From NCBI RefSeq assembly GCF_017313085.1, contig NZ_JAFLNF010000007.1:243149-307148 (forward strand): a DNA stretch of 64,000 nt, given 5' to 3'. Under the pieces are notes generated by a model, which was not told the DNA's origin, ran no database searches, and saw only the letters and a program-made list of their open reading frames with translations. Position numbers and translations under genes: made by a program. Of this stretch, positions 20,640 to 30,722 are shown piece after piece. The DNA comes from Roseibium limicola. Lineage in GTDB: Bacteria; Pseudomonadota; Alphaproteobacteria; Rhizobiales; Stappiaceae. Every line of letters begins with the position of its first letter. The stretch's first letter is position 1.

Positions 20640-20975
20640 ATGCAGGTTACGCGTTCCTCAAGCATCCCGAACCTGATGACCGGCACCCGTCACCAAGGCG
20701 ATGAAGGTGAACCCGGCGGTCAGCGCAAACCGCCATTTTACCTGGCCGAGAGCAAAACCCCGGACAGCTCTGCCGCACACGAGACCGAGCCAACCATTGT
20801 CCCGCGTGCCGGGGCCATTGCCTATTCGCCAACTCTGATTTCCCTCACCACAAACGTCGACAGGGACAACGCCTCCACGGATCTTGCGCAGCGCTCGGGC
20901 GCCGCCGCCTATCGCGCCGCTGGCCGTGTCGTCACCACCATGCCCGCCGGCCACCTCCTCGCCGCCAGCTTCTGA
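20640..20975 (+). CDS. Small hypothetical protein
   Basis: The product is 111 residues, hydrophilic and Ser/Thr/Ala-rich, with a weak strand-like stretch GAIAYSPTLISLTTNVDRD and a C-terminal AAAYRAAGRVV. An AAGGGGA ribosome-binding site lies about 8 bases before ATG 20640, which supports translation. The 290 bases upstream (20350-20639) contain an inverted repeat GGCCG-N5-CGGCC near 20602-20616 and no gene. It matches no family I know. Confidence 0.45.
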   Translation: MQVTRSSSIPNLMTGTRHQGDEGEPGGQRKPPFYLAESKTPDSSAAHETEPTIVPRAGAIAYSPTLISLTTNVDRDNASTDLAQRSGAAAYRAAGRVVTTMPAGHLLAASF

Positions 20976-21184
20976 CTGCCAATTCGCCTTGACGATTGCC
21001 ATACCACGGCCGGAATAAACCTTGCTTCTCAGTTCCGTGCTAGGTCTCGAAAATGTATCCGCCTAACCTGTGTTTTCACCGCAAACCTGTCATCCAACCC
21101 GATAGGCCTTGCAATGACGCTGGAAAGCAGGAATTAAGTGCCGGAGCTTGAACGAGCCTGAGATACGAATACCGGAGCATTTCT

Positions 21185-22057
21185 TTGAAAGGCATCATCC
21201 TTGCCGGAGGCAGCGGCACGCGTCTTTATCCGTTGACCATGGCAGTCTCCAAACAGATCTTGCCGGTCTACGACAAACCCATGATCTACTACCCGCTCAG
21301 TGTTCTGATGCTAGCGGGCATCTCAGAAATTCTCATCATTTCAACACCGCGCGATCTGCCGGTGTTTCAGGCGCTTCTGGGCGACGGCTCAAATTTTGGC
21401 GTCAATCTCAACTATGCAGAGCAGGCCGAACCCAATGGGCTGGCGGAGGCCTTCATTATCGGCCGGGAGTTTGTCGGAAACGATGCCTGCACTTTGATCC
21501 TCGGCGACAATATCTTCTACGGTGCCGGTCTATCTTCTCTGTGCAAAAAGGCTCTCTCCGAGCCGTCGGGAGCGACCATATTCGCCTACCACGTAGCCGA
21601 TCCCGAGCGTTACGGAGTTGTCGACTTCGATGCAACAACTCGCCAAGCCGTCAGCATTGAAGAAAAACCGGCTCAACCCAAGTCAAACTGGGCGGTGACC
21701 GGGCTCTATTTTTACGACAATGACGTTCTCGACATCGCGGCAAGCGTCAAACCATCGGCGCGCGGTGAATTGGAAATTACCGATATCAACATGGCCTATC
21801 TCGAACGTGGAGGCCTGCGCGTCGCCACGCTCGGACGCGGCTATGCCTGGCTCGATACGGGAACGGTCGACAGCATGCACGAGGCATCGGCTTTCGTGCG
21901 AACCATTGAGCATCGGCAGGGCTTCAAGATCGCTTGCCTGGAAGAGATCGCCTATCTCAATGGCTGGCTGAGTGCGAGTGAAGTGATCTCGCGCGCCGAG
22001 CTACTGGGAAAATCTGGATACGGCGCCTATTTGCGCCGCTGTGTTGGAGAAAAATGA
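21185..22057 (+). CDS. rfbA: Glucose-1-phosphate thymidylyltransferase
   Basis: The 290-aa enzyme joins dTTP and glucose 1-phosphate to dTDP-glucose, the entry step of dTDP-L-rhamnose synthesis. Motifs are [11 protein letters not shown] at the nucleotide site, [25 protein letters not shown] and [21 protein letters not shown]. The start is a TTG (LKGIILAGG) at 21185, which gives exactly the family N-terminus, with CCGGAGC upstream. It overlaps rfbC by 4 bases and leads the rfbACBD operon. Confidence 0.97.
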   Translation: MKGIILAGGSGTRLYPLTMAVSKQILPVYDKPMIYYPLSVLMLAGISEILIISTPRDLPVFQALLGDGSNFGVNLNYAEQAEPNGLAEAFIIGREFVGNDACTLILGDNIFYGAGLSSLCKKALSEPSGATIFAYHVADPERYGVVDFDATTRQAVSIEEKPAQPKSNWAVTGLYFYDNDVLDIAASVKPSARGELEITDINMAYLERGGLRVATLGRGYAWLDTGTVDSMHEASAFVRTIEHRQGFKIACLEEIAYLNGWLSASEVISRAELLGKSGYGAYLRRCVGEK

Positions 22058-22626
22058 CCATGCCCGAATTCCGCCCCCTTGGCCTGGACGGGGTCATTGA
22101 AATCCTGCCCAAAAAATTTGGCGATGACCGTGGTTTCTTCTCCGAAACCTACAATGCCAAGGCATTTGAGGAAGTCGGTATCAACCTCGGCTTCGTCCAG
22201 GACAACCATTCCTTTTCGGCTCAGCAAGGCGTTTTACGGGGTTTGCATTTCCAGACACCACCCTTTGCCCAGGACAAGCTCGTGCGTGTTACCCGCGGCT
22301 CCGTTTTTGATGTGATCGTCGATATCCGCAAGGGCTCACCCACATTCGCGCAATGGATCGGTGTGGAGATTTCAGCCAAGAAGTGGAACCAGGTGCTCGT
22401 CCCCAAAGGGTTTGCCCACGGCTTCGTAACGCTCGAACCCGACACCGAATTCCTCTACAAGGTTTCAAATTACTATTCCAAGGAGTGTGATCGCTCCATC
22501 CGTTTTGACGACCCCGCAATCGGGGTGGAATGGCCGGTTGATACCGCCGACGCCATCCTGTCGGACAAGGACAGGACAGCCGCCCTTCTGACCGAAACGG
22601 ACACCGGCTTTGTTTATGAAGGTTAA
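22054..22626 (+). CDS. rfbC: dTDP-4-dehydrorhamnose 3,5-epimerase
   Basis: The 190-aa cupin-type epimerase carries the RmlC landmarks [40 protein letters not shown] with the catalytic His, [20 protein letters not shown] and [21 protein letters not shown]. It acts third in the dTDP-L-rhamnose pathway. Start ATG 22054 overlaps the rfbA stop; Met 3 (22060) is an alternative. Confidence 0.97.
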   Translation: MTMPEFRPLGLDGVIEILPKKFGDDRGFFSETYNAKAFEEVGINLGFVQDNHSFSAQQGVLRGLHFQTPPFAQDKLVRVTRGSVFDVIVDIRKGSPTFAQWIGVEISAKKWNQVLVPKGFAHGFVTLEPDTEFLYKVSNYYSKECDRSIRFDDPAIGVEWPVDTADAILSDKDRTAALLTETDTGFVYEG

Positions 22627-22629
22627 GAC

Positions 22630-23703
22630 ATGCGATTTCTGATCACAGGTGGAGCAGGATTTATCGGATCGGCAGTTTGTCGCCGCCTTGCCAACGACCC
22701 GGAAAATTACGTTTTAAACGTCGACAAGCTAACCTATGCGGGCAATCTGGCCTCACTGAAAGCCATCGACAATCTACCGAATTACGCCTTTTCGCAGACC
22801 GACATCTGCGACGGGCCCGCCATTGGCGCCCTGCTGCGGGAGCATGACATCGACATCATCATGCATCTGGCCGCCGAAAGCCACGTCGATCGGTCGATCG
22901 ACGGTCCCGGAGCGTTCATTGAGACCAATATCATCGGCACCTTTCAGATGCTGAATGCGGCGCGCGGCTATTATGAAAGCCTAAGCGGCGAAAAGAGATC
23001 CCGCTTCCGCTTCCATCACATTTCGACCGATGAAGTCTTCGGCGACCTGCCCTTCGACAGCGGCATCTTTACCGAGGACACCCCCTACGCACCATCTTCT
23101 CCCTACTCGGCCTCCAAGGCTTCGTCTGATCATCTGGTCCGGGCCTGGCACGAGACCTATGGCCTGCCGGTCGTGCTGTCCAACTGCTCCAACAATTACG
23201 GGCCGTTCCACTTCCCCGAAAAGCTGATCCCGCTGGTCATTCTCAATGCGCTCGACGAGCGTGAGCTTCCCGTTTACGGCAAGGGAGAAAACGTTCGTGA
23301 CTGGCTGTACGTCGATGACCACGCAGCTGCCCTGCACCTGGTGGCCACGCAAGGGGTGAGCGGCGAAAACTACAACATCGGCGGCAATGCCGAGCGCACG
23401 AACATTGATGTCGTGCGCGCCATTTGCGCCATTCTCGACACCAAGCGCCCACGCGCCAACGGCGGTTCCTATGCGGACCTGATCCGCATGGTCACAGATC
23501 GGCCTGGTCACGATCGCCGCTACGCCATCGACGCCTCGAAGATCCGCCGCGAACTGGGCTGGACCCCTTCCAAGACCTTCGAAAGCGGACTTGCCGCCAC
23601 CATTGACTGGTACCTGGCCAATGACTGGTGGTGGGAGCCAATCCGCCAGGCCCAGGGCTTCGAGCGTCTAGGGACCCTGTCAACCAAGGAAGCGGGCGAA
23701 TGA
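22630..23703 (+). CDS. rfbB: dTDP-glucose 4,6-dehydratase
   Basis: The 357-aa extended SDR enzyme has the NAD-binding GGAGFIGS at residues 7-14, the [10 protein letters not shown] active-site strand and the catalytic pair in YSASKAS (Tyr 159, Lys 163). [19 protein letters not shown] and [10 protein letters not shown] complete the RmlB pattern. It carries out the second step of dTDP-L-rhamnose synthesis. It starts 3 bases after rfbC and overlaps rfbD by 4 bases (ATGA). Confidence 0.98.
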   Translation: MRFLITGGAGFIGSAVCRRLANDPENYVLNVDKLTYAGNLASLKAIDNLPNYAFSQTDICDGPAIGALLREHDIDIIMHLAAESHVDRSIDGPGAFIETNIIGTFQMLNAARGYYESLSGEKRSRFRFHHISTDEVFGDLPFDSGIFTEDTPYAPSSPYSASKASSDHLVRAWHETYGLPVVLSNCSNNYGPFHFPEKLIPLVILNALDERELPVYGKGENVRDWLYVDDHAAALHLVATQGVSGENYNIGGNAERTNIDVVRAICAILDTKRPRANGGSYADLIRMVTDRPGHDRRYAIDASKIRRELGWTPSKTFESGLAATIDWYLANDWWWEPIRQAQGFERLGTLSTKEAGE

Positions 23704-24518
23704 AGATCCTCGTCACCGGCAAGGAAGGTCAGGTTGCGCGTTGTCTCGCCGACAGGGCCGCGGACCACCCCGCCTTGGAGTTGGTGTTCTGCGCGCGAGA
23801 AGGCACCGAGGTTCGGCTGGATCTGGCCGAGCCGGCCACGCTCCGCGCAGCCGTTCAGCAGGTCAGGCCGGACGTTGTTCTGAATGCGGCCGCCTACACC
23901 GCTGTAGATCAGGCCGAAGATGAACCGGAACTTGCCATGGCCATCAATGGACAGGCGCCCGGTATTCTGGCTGATGAAGCCGCAAAGATCGGCGCCCGGT
24001 TCATTCAGATCTCCACCGACTATGTCTTTAATGGTGAGCTCGACCGGCCCTATCTCCCCTCCGATCCAGTCAATCCGCTTGGCGTTTACGGCCAAACGAA
24101 ACAGGCGGGTGAGGCAGCCGTGAGGGCCGCCAATCCGGACCACCTGATCGCCCGCACCGCCTGGGTCTACAGCCCCTATGGCAAGAATTTCTACAAATCC
24201 ATGCTGCGTCTGGCCGAAACCCGGGACGAATTGTCGGTGGTCGACGATCAGATCGGCAACCCGACGTCGGCCTTTGAGATTGCGGATGGTCTGCTTGCCA
24301 TTTGCGACGATTGGGCAGCAGGGGGCCGTGAACGGCTGGGCGAAACAATACATTTGGTTGGCCCCGAAGAAATGACCTGGTGCGGTTTCGCCCGAAAGAT
24401 TTTCGCCGAAAGCACGGCTACAGGTGGCCCCACTTGCCATGTTAATGCCATAACCAGCGCTGAATATCCGTCAAAGGCAAAACGCCCTCGGAATTCAAGG
24501 CTGAGGCAGCCAAATTAA
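23700..24518 (+). CDS. rfbD: dTDP-4-dehydrorhamnose reductase, C-terminus apparently frameshifted
   Basis: This SDR reductase performs the last step to dTDP-L-rhamnose. The NAD(P)H-binding VTGKEGQVA near the start, [27 protein letters not shown] and the catalytic YGQTK (Tyr 130, Lys 134) are intact. The protein stops after 272 residues at [13 protein letters not shown]. The family normally continues about 25-30 residues beyond the RP-x-NSRL motif with a K-L...F...L..W pattern. Such a segment is present in another frame at 24503-24583, starting [10 protein letters not shown] and containing LAKWRS, so one base seems missing near 24503. Activity is uncertain because the lost part packs on the substrate domain. 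Confidence 0.9.
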   Translation: MKILVTGKEGQVARCLADRAADHPALELVFCAREGTEVRLDLAEPATLRAAVQQVRPDVVLNAAAYTAVDQAEDEPELAMAINGQAPGILADEAAKIGARFIQISTDYVFNGELDRPYLPSDPVNPLGVYGQTKQAGEAAVRAANPDHLIARTAWVYSPYGKNFYKSMLRLAETRDELSVVDDQIGNPTSAFEIADGLLAICDDWAAGGRERLGETIHLVGPEEMTWCGFARKIFAESTATGGPTCHVNAITSAEYPSKAKRPRNSRLRQPN

Positions 24519-24621
24519 GGTTTCCGACATTCAGATTGCTTGCGAAGTGGCGCAGCGTTCCGGTCCATGGGATTTACCTGTAGATCTTTGGAAACTTTTC
24601 GAACTTGGGCAATGAGAACGA

Positions 24622-25833
24622 ATGAGCCTTGAAGCAAACCAGACCGCGACTGAGGTTGAGGTCAGCCAGCAAGACACTCCAAATTCTGGAGCACTGCTGG
24701 ATGACGATCTTGAACTCCATCGCTGGTACGACCGCTATCTCACAAAATGGAACTCATTCCTCCTGACGGTGATCATCCCAAGCCTGATTTGCGCATTCTA
24801 CTATGCCTTCATCGCCAGCAGCCAATATGTCGCAGAAACCCGCATGATCGTGCGCACCATCGGCGTCAGCGAGCAATTCTCAACCTCGGAAGATCGCGAA
24901 GGGCGCTCGATCATCGGCGGAGATTCCCTTACCCAGGATTCCTACATCGTTGCAAACTTTCTTGAATCCCCTGAAATTGTTCGAACGCTGAGTGACCGGA
25001 TTGGTTTGAGGGAGCTGTTTTCGAAAGACAGCATCGATTTCATTTCCCGACTCTCCCCCGATGCCTCCTTTGAAACTCTGCACAAATTCTGGAACAACCA
25101 GATCGACACCTATGTCGACGGCCCCTCCGGCATTATCATCGTGACAATCCGCGCGTTCACACCCGAGGAGTCGGTTGAGATCATGAATGCGGCGCTTGCG
25201 GCAGCTGACGAAATGATTGAACGAATTTCCGAAAAAGCGAAGCAGGATCTCGTTGCCCGCGCAGAAACGGACGTTCGGGCCAGTTTGTCAGAGTATCAGA
25301 CTGCTCTCATGGAACTGCGTGTTTATCAGAATAAAACAGGCGTTCTGGATCCGGTGTCCACGGGCAAACTTGCAATCTCGGTGATTTCGACACTGTTGGA
25401 AGAAAAGCTCTCGCTAACCGTTGAGCTCAATGCAATGAAAGCTGCAAATGCAGGAGATTCTGCAAAGGCCCGGCAATTGGAGCGCGCGGTCGAAGCGCTT
25501 GAAAGTGAAATCCAGTTACGCCGCGACAGCTTGGCCGGGCAAAGTTCTACAGGCGTTCAGCTTTCTGACCAGTTGACCGAATTCTCTCGGCTCGAGACTC
25601 GACGCGTCGTGACCGAAGCGATCTATGAAGCCAACGTTCGCAATCTGGATACGGCGAAATCAACTGCTCTGCGCAGGACAACTTTCGTCTCCGTGTTCTC
25701 TCAGGCGCAACGGCCCGAGAAGTCCAAATACCCTGCACGGTTTTCTGCCTGGATCATCTTTACGCTTGGCATGTTCACTCTCTGGGTCACGGCAACCTTG
25801 GTTTGGATGTCGATCGCAGATCACCGGGCATAA
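24622..25833 (+). CDS. Capsule polysaccharide export inner-membrane protein, KpsE/CtrB-like (first copy)
   Basis: This 403-aa protein has an N-terminal membrane segment (FLLTVIIPSLICAFYYAFIAS), a periplasmic domain with SQYVAETRMIVRT, a long coiled-coil hairpin (residues about 190-310) and a C-terminal membrane segment (FSAWIIFTLGMFTLWVTATL) behind the P-x-x-x-K-x-P motif QRPEKSKYP. This is the polysaccharide co-polymerase layout of KpsE/CtrB/BexC, which bridges the inner-membrane ABC transporter to the outer-membrane channel. It is 3 bases upstream of the KpsT-like gene. Confidence 0.9.
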   Translation: MSLEANQTATEVEVSQQDTPNSGALLDDDLELHRWYDRYLTKWNSFLLTVIIPSLICAFYYAFIASSQYVAETRMIVRTIGVSEQFSTSEDREGRSIIGGDSLTQDSYIVANFLESPEIVRTLSDRIGLRELFSKDSIDFISRLSPDASFETLHKFWNNQIDTYVDGPSGIIIVTIRAFTPEESVEIMNAALAAADEMIERISEKAKQDLVARAETDVRASLSEYQTALMELRVYQNKTGVLDPVSTGKLAISVISTLLEEKLSLTVELNAMKAANAGDSAKARQLERAVEALESEIQLRRDSLAGQSSTGVQLSDQLTEFSRLETRRVVTEAIYEANVRNLDTAKSTALRRTTFVSVFSQAQRPEKSKYPARFSAWIIFTLGMFTLWVTATLVWMSIADHRA

Positions 25834-25836
25834 TCC

Positions 25837-26490
25837 ATGATAACCCTTGAGAACGTCACCAAGTACTACAAGACGGCCGGTCATAGACGGTACATTCTCC
25901 GCAAGCAGAACTTGCATTTTTCCGCCGGAACTTCCTATGGAATCCTCGGCGTGAACGGCGCAGGCAAGTCAACGACCATGCGCCTTATCTCCGGTGCTGA
26001 ATTGCCAAACAAGGGCAGGATTCGCCGATCGGCCCGCGTTTCCTGGCCGCTGGGTTTCGGCCATGGATTTAACGCAATGTTGAGTGGCAAGGAGAACCTG
26101 AAGTTTGTCGCCAGAGCCTATGGCGAAGACTACCGTCGGGTTCTGCGCTTCGTGGCTGAATTTGCCGAGATCGGCAGCTATCTGAACGAGCCGATGCGGA
26201 CTTACTCATCAGGCATGTCTGCGCGCTTCGCTTTTGGGCTTTCCATGGCGATCGAATTCGATTGCTATCTCGTCGACGAAATCACTGCGGTTGGGGACTC
26301 CAACTTCCAGAAACGCTGCAAGGAGGCGTTCAAGCAACGACGCAGCACCTCTGACGTGATCATGATTTCCCACGATATGGACACAATCAAAGACTACTGC
26401 GACGTCGTGATTGTGCTAATCGATGGGCATCTCGTAACTTTCGATGATGTGGAAGAAGGCATTGCGACCTACATGCGACTCAATCGCTAA
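25837..26490 (+). CDS. Capsule polysaccharide ABC transporter ATPase, KpsT/CtrD-like
   Basis: The 217-aa ATPase has Walker A GVNGAGKST at residues 38-46, the short signature YSSGMSARFAFGLSMAIEFD and Walker B YLVDEITAVGD, all typical of KpsT. It powers export of a group 2-type capsular polysaccharide with the KpsM-like permease at 27857. No C-terminal carbohydrate-binding extension is present. It lies between two KpsE-like genes. Confidence 0.95.
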   Translation: MITLENVTKYYKTAGHRRYILRKQNLHFSAGTSYGILGVNGAGKSTTMRLISGAELPNKGRIRRSARVSWPLGFGHGFNAMLSGKENLKFVARAYGEDYRRVLRFVAEFAEIGSYLNEPMRTYSSGMSARFAFGLSMAIEFDCYLVDEITAVGDSNFQKRCKEAFKQRRSTSDVIMISHDMDTIKDYCDVVIVLIDGHLVTFDDVEEGIATYMRLNR

Positions 26491-26522
26491 CGCTGCCGTG
26501 GCAACCAGGCTGGAGACGCCCG

Positions 26523-27791
26523 ATGGCAGATGACAGTCAGCAACTGACTGAAACCGGAGGCAGGTCCCTGACTGTCCGCAGCCAAAAAATGGCAGCGGCC
26601 TTGAGTTCCTATGCCCGCGCTTTGACGTTTGAGAACCGAAGCCGTCGCAATCTTTACAGACTTGCCGGTCTTGCGCCTCGCGTGCGCGACAAGATCTTTG
26701 CAAAGCTTCTGATCATCGCCTTCATCTTTTGCTTCGCGCTGCCATTCTCTGCCTGCGTGCTCTATTACACCGTCATCGCGAGCGAAGTTTACAGCTCGGA
26801 AGTGCGCTTCGTGGTGCGGTCCTCAGCACCCATGCTGAGCCGTGATCGATACTCGACCGAAACCGTCGAACCAAAAGCCAAGATCGTCCAGGATACGGCA
26901 ATCGTACTGAACTACCTGGACAGCCCCGCGATGGTCCGCGAGCTGAAGAAAACCATCGATTTCGACCATATGTTTGGTCGCTCTGAAATTGACTATTTTT
27001 CCCGGTATTCAACTGACTCATCCGCGGAACAAACGCGGAAGTACTGGGAGAACATGTTTTCCAGCTGGGTCAATCCGAAAAGCGGCATCGTGGAATTGGA
27101 GGTAAATGCCTTCTCTCCCGAAGAAGTCTATGAGCTTATGCTGCGCGTTCTGGATTTGGCTGAGGCCCGCATCAACAAGCTGAACTCCGGCATGTGGGAC
27201 AGTCTGCTGATATCATCCCGTCAGGATGTCGAGACAGCCACAGACCGTTTGGCAGACCTGCGTGAAAAATTCAGGCTCCTGCAGAACGAGACCGGCATTT
27301 ACGATGTCACTTTGGCGGCAGACAGCATTATCGATGTGCTCACGAAGCTGGAATCCGGCACCGCAGAAGTTAAAAGCCAACGAGAAGCGCTGGTTCAAAG
27401 CATCGGGCCTGAAACGCCGCAGGTGAAGCAACTAGATCGCGAAATCGCAGCACGCGAAGAACAGGCGGCCAAGCTCAAGGCACAGGCAGCCGGGCCTGAC
27501 AACGGTAGCGGCGGTAACCTAGCCTCGACGTCACAGGTCTTCGATCAGATATCGACGGAAATTACAATCGCAGAAGACCGTCTGGAATCAGCTATCAAGG
27601 AGCTTGAAAAAGTCAAATTGGTCAGCTCTCTGCAGCTTGTCTTTCTTGATGTTTTCACTGAACCGACAGAGCCCGACACAAGCAAATACCCGAACGTCGC
27701 GTTCAGCCTTTTCGTCAGCCTTTTAATCTTTCTCTCCTTGTGGGGAGCTATCGCGGGTACGATCATCTACATCCGTCAAAAAATGGACTAA
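26523..27791 (+). CDS. Capsule polysaccharide export inner-membrane protein, KpsE/CtrB-like (second copy)
   Basis: The 422-aa product has the same layout as the gene at 24622: cytoplasmic N-terminus, membrane segment (LLIIAFIFCFALPFSACVLYY), periplasmic domain with SEVYSSEVRFVVRSS, coiled coil with QVKQLDREIAAREEQAAKLK and a C-terminal membrane segment behind EPDTSKYPN. The sequences diverge enough that this is not a recent duplication. It sits between the KpsT-like and KpsM-like genes. Two KpsE-type proteins in one exporter operon are unusual. Confidence 0.9.
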   Translation: MADDSQQLTETGGRSLTVRSQKMAAALSSYARALTFENRSRRNLYRLAGLAPRVRDKIFAKLLIIAFIFCFALPFSACVLYYTVIASEVYSSEVRFVVRSSAPMLSRDRYSTETVEPKAKIVQDTAIVLNYLDSPAMVRELKKTIDFDHMFGRSEIDYFSRYSTDSSAEQTRKYWENMFSSWVNPKSGIVELEVNAFSPEEVYELMLRVLDLAEARINKLNSGMWDSLLISSRQDVETATDRLADLREKFRLLQNETGIYDVTLAADSIIDVLTKLESGTAEVKSQREALVQSIGPETPQVKQLDREIAAREEQAAKLKAQAAGPDNGSGGNLASTSQVFDQISTEITIAEDRLESAIKELEKVKLVSSLQLVFLDVFTEPTEPDTSKYPNVAFSLFVSLLIFLSLWGAIAGTIIYIRQKMD

Positions 27792-27856
27792 CCGACCGCC
27801 AGTACTGAGGCGCAGACAAAACAAAATACACGTTCAACCTGGAGCAAAAGACGCAC

Positions 27857-28687
27857 ATGACGATCTATTCAGCCACTCCAACACGGTCGGCAGATCGCGG
27901 TGGCTCAATCTCTCTCGGAGAGGCCTTGCGGCAGAAGATCTACGTCATGCACGCGGTCATCTTGCGCGATATCCGCAGCCGTTTCTTCAATCATGGTCTC
28001 GGCTTCCTGATCGTTCCGCTGTTCCCGGTTGGGCATATGGCAGTTTTGCTCGTCATCTATTCGGTGATCGGTAAAAAATCAGCATTCGGTGATGACCTCT
28101 ATCTGTTCTTTGCCACCGGCCTGATGCCGGCGATGACGTTCATGTATGTTTCGCGCTTCATGTCGATCTCGCTGCTCGCCAACAAATCAATGATGGCCTT
28201 TCCCGTCGTCCGTTTGCTGGATATCGTCCTCGCACGAGCATTTCTGGAGCTGATGGGCATCATCCTTGCGATGCTGATCATGTTTTCCAGCTTGCTGCTG
28301 CTGGGCTCCAGTCCCATCCCGACACAACCGCCTGAAGCCTTACTTGCCATGTTCTTCATCACGGTTCTCGCCCTGGGCATGGGGATAGTCGCAAGCGTGA
28401 TCACGGCAATCGCTCCGTTCTTCGCGATGGTATATGCGCTCACCATGGTAATCTTCTACCTTAGCTCCGGTGCGCCAATTTACCTGCACGTTTTTCCTGA
28501 GCAGGTTATTGAAATCTGCGCCTGGAATCCGGTCTTTCACGCGGTCGAATGGGTTCGTTCGGCCTACTATCTCGGGTACCCCAGTCAGGAACTTTCGAAG
28601 GGCTATCTTATCGGATGTGCATTCGGAAGCCTCGCTGTCGGTCTGTTACTTGAGCGTCTCCTGCGACCACAGGTGCTCGCCAGCTAA
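27857..28687 (+). CDS. Capsule polysaccharide ABC transporter permease, KpsM/CtrC-like
   Basis: This 276-aa protein is an ABC-2 type permease. The N-terminal amphipathic start VMHAVILRDIRSRFFNHGLG and six hydrophobic segments follow the KpsM pattern, and the C-terminal part has WNPVFHAVEWVRSAYYLGYP, the conserved loop of O-antigen and capsule exporters. With the ATPase at 25837 it would form the inner-membrane exporter. KpsC/KpsS-type initiating transferases and the outer-membrane KpsD are not in this window. Confidence 0.94.
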   Translation: MTIYSATPTRSADRGGSISLGEALRQKIYVMHAVILRDIRSRFFNHGLGFLIVPLFPVGHMAVLLVIYSVIGKKSAFGDDLYLFFATGLMPAMTFMYVSRFMSISLLANKSMMAFPVVRLLDIVLARAFLELMGIILAMLIMFSSLLLLGSSPIPTQPPEALLAMFFITVLALGMGIVASVITAIAPFFAMVYALTMVIFYLSSGAPIYLHVFPEQVIEICAWNPVFHAVEWVRSAYYLGYPSQELSKGYLIGCAFGSLAVGLLLERLLRPQVLAS

Positions 28688-28748
28688 TTTTACAAATTAA
28701 AGGAATACGGCTGGATTTTGCTGGGCTCTCCGGTTAATAAGACCGCGG

Positions 28749-28760
28749 ATATGCGCATAT
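28749..28760. promoter_or_regulatory. 12-bp palindrome ATATGCGCATAT upstream of the secretion ABC gene
   Basis: This perfect 12-bp palindrome lies 145 bases before the type I secretion ABC gene, in the 217-base intergenic region after the KpsM-like gene. It could be an operator. No terminator after the capsule genes is evident. Confidence 0.35.
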
Positions 28761-28904
28761 TACTAAATATGCTCTAACGTCTGGATGCCATCAACCTACG
28801 GGTACTGCAAATTAGCTGCAGCGATCGAGATGAGCTCACTTGTTGAGTCACTTCGAAGAAGATACCATCCGCCTATTCGGTAGAACTGGGACCGGTGCCT
28901 TAGC

Positions 28905-30641
28905 ATGAAGAAAATACAGAAATCAAAACTGCAGACCACTCTGCAGCTTTGCCGCAGTAACTTTTTAGCCGTTGTCTTTTTTAGTTTTTTCATCAACATG
29001 TTAATGCTTATCGGCCCGCTCTACATGCTGCAGGTCTATGACCGGGTGCTCGCCAGCCGCAGTGAAGTCACCCTAATCATGATCACCGGCCTCGCCTTGG
29101 CGTTGCTTGTGGTTTACTGGGCCCTCGAAGCCATTCGGTCCCGCCTGCTGGTCCGCACCGGCGCCAAGTTCGACCATATGTTGGGACGAGAGCTGTTCCA
29201 GACAGCTTTCCGCGGCCATATGCGGAATCCGAACGGCGCTTTCAGCCAGCCTATTCGCGATTTGGACACGTTGCGCGAGTTTCTATCGGGCGGCGGCATC
29301 ATCGCTTTCTGTGATGCCCCCTGGGTGCCTGTATTTCTAGCTGCCTGTTTCATGCTGCACCCTTATCTGGGCATCGTCGCCCTGATTGGCGCCATTCTGA
29401 TTTTCACCCTTGCGGTGACGAACGAACTCACCACCCGCAACCTGCTCAAGGAAGCCTCAGGTTCCACGGTCGTGGCGCACCAGTACGTCTCCGCAAGCAT
29501 GCGCAATGCGGAAACGGTGCATGCCCTCGGCATGATGCCTGGCATTTCCAAGCGCTGGCTCAATTTGCATTGGGCCGCCCTCGGCCTTCAGTCGAAGGCA
29601 AGCGATCGTGCCGGACTGCTCCTGTCCGGTTCGAAGTTTGTGCGTATGGGCCTGCAGATTGCCATTCTCGGCGTCGGCGCGTATCTCGTGCTGGAATCGC
29701 AGGTGACGGCTGGCTCCATGGTTGCAGCCTCCATCATGATGGGGCGTGCTCTTGCACCAGTCGAAATGGCCGTGGGCCAATGGAAGGGCCTGATTTCGGC
29801 GCGCTCATCATATGATCGCCTGAAGGCATTGTTCCTGAGCGTTCCCGACGAAGTCGAGCGCATGGCCCTCCCGACTCCGAAAGGTGCCATCACACTGGAG
29901 CAGGTCATGGTTGCGCCTCCAGGCGCCCGTAAGCCGACGCTTCGTAGTGTGAACATGCATGTTCAGCCGGGTGAACTTGTCGGCGTGATCGGACCGTCAG
30001 GCGCAGGCAAGTCGACTCTCGCGCGAACCCTGGTCGGCATCTGGCCGCCGCTTTCAGGACATGTCCGAATTGATGGTGCTGACGTAACCCATTGGGATCC
30101 GGCTTTACTTGGTCCTCATTTGGGATACCTGCCTCAGGACGTGGAGCTTTTCGCCGGGACTGTGGCAGAAAACATCGGGCGCTTTGGCGACATCGACCCT
30201 GAAAAGGTTGTTGATGCAGCGCAGCGCGCCGGGGCACATGATATGATCCTGCAATTGCCGGACGGATATGGTACACGTGTAGGCGAAGGTGGACGGTCTC
30301 TGTCCGGTGGCCAACGTCAGCGCATCGGATTGGCACGCGCCTTACACGGTGATCCCCGCGTGCTCGTACTTGATGAGCCGAATTCGAGCCTGGACAGCTT
30401 TGGCGAAGAAGCCCTTTCGAGAGCCATCCTTCAGGCCAAACAGGACAATCGTACCGTTATTGTGATCAGCCACCGCACGTCGCTACTCAATATCGTCGAC
30501 AAGATTGCAGTGCTGACTGATGGCATCCTGACCGCTTATGGGCCTCGTCAAGCTGTTCTCGAACATCTGGCCAAAGAGCAGCAGCAACGCGCTCAGGCAG
30601 GCGGCGCAGTTACCCCTTTGAAGCCGGCAGCGCGAACCTAG
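28905..30641 (+). CDS. Type I secretion system ABC transporter (PrtD family)
   Basis: The 578-aa protein has an N-terminal membrane domain (MLMLIGPLYMLQVYDRVLASRS is the PrtD signature start) and a C-terminal ATPase with Walker A GPSGAGKST (from residue 363), signature LSGGQRQRIGLARAL and Walker B VLVLDEPNSSLD. There is no C39 peptidase domain, as expected for exporters of RTX proteins with uncleaved C-terminal signals. It is followed 81 bases later by its membrane fusion partner. The outer-membrane TolC-type protein is not in the window. The S-layer candidate, the M10 protease and perhaps the FG-GAP protein are probable substrates. Confidence 0.96.
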   Translation: MKKIQKSKLQTTLQLCRSNFLAVVFFSFFINMLMLIGPLYMLQVYDRVLASRSEVTLIMITGLALALLVVYWALEAIRSRLLVRTGAKFDHMLGRELFQTAFRGHMRNPNGAFSQPIRDLDTLREFLSGGGIIAFCDAPWVPVFLAACFMLHPYLGIVALIGAILIFTLAVTNELTTRNLLKEASGSTVVAHQYVSASMRNAETVHALGMMPGISKRWLNLHWAALGLQSKASDRAGLLLSGSKFVRMGLQIAILGVGAYLVLESQVTAGSMVAASIMMGRALAPVEMAVGQWKGLISARSSYDRLKALFLSVPDEVERMALPTPKGAITLEQVMVAPPGARKPTLRSVNMHVQPGELVGVIGPSGAGKSTLARTLVGIWPPLSGHVRIDGADVTHWDPALLGPHLGYLPQDVELFAGTVAENIGRFGDIDPEKVVDAAQRAGAHDMILQLPDGYGTRVGEGGRSLSGGQRQRIGLARALHGDPRVLVLDEPNSSLDSFGEEALSRAILQAKQDNRTVIVISHRTSLLNIVDKIAVLTDGILTAYGPRQAVLEHLAKEQQQRAQAGGAVTPLKPAART

Positions 30642-30722
30642 TCGTTCACACACCAGGAATGCACAGAGCCCGTCTGCAGGACGGCAAAGTCGGGTGGGTC
30701 TCAATCCTAGCGGACACCCCGG

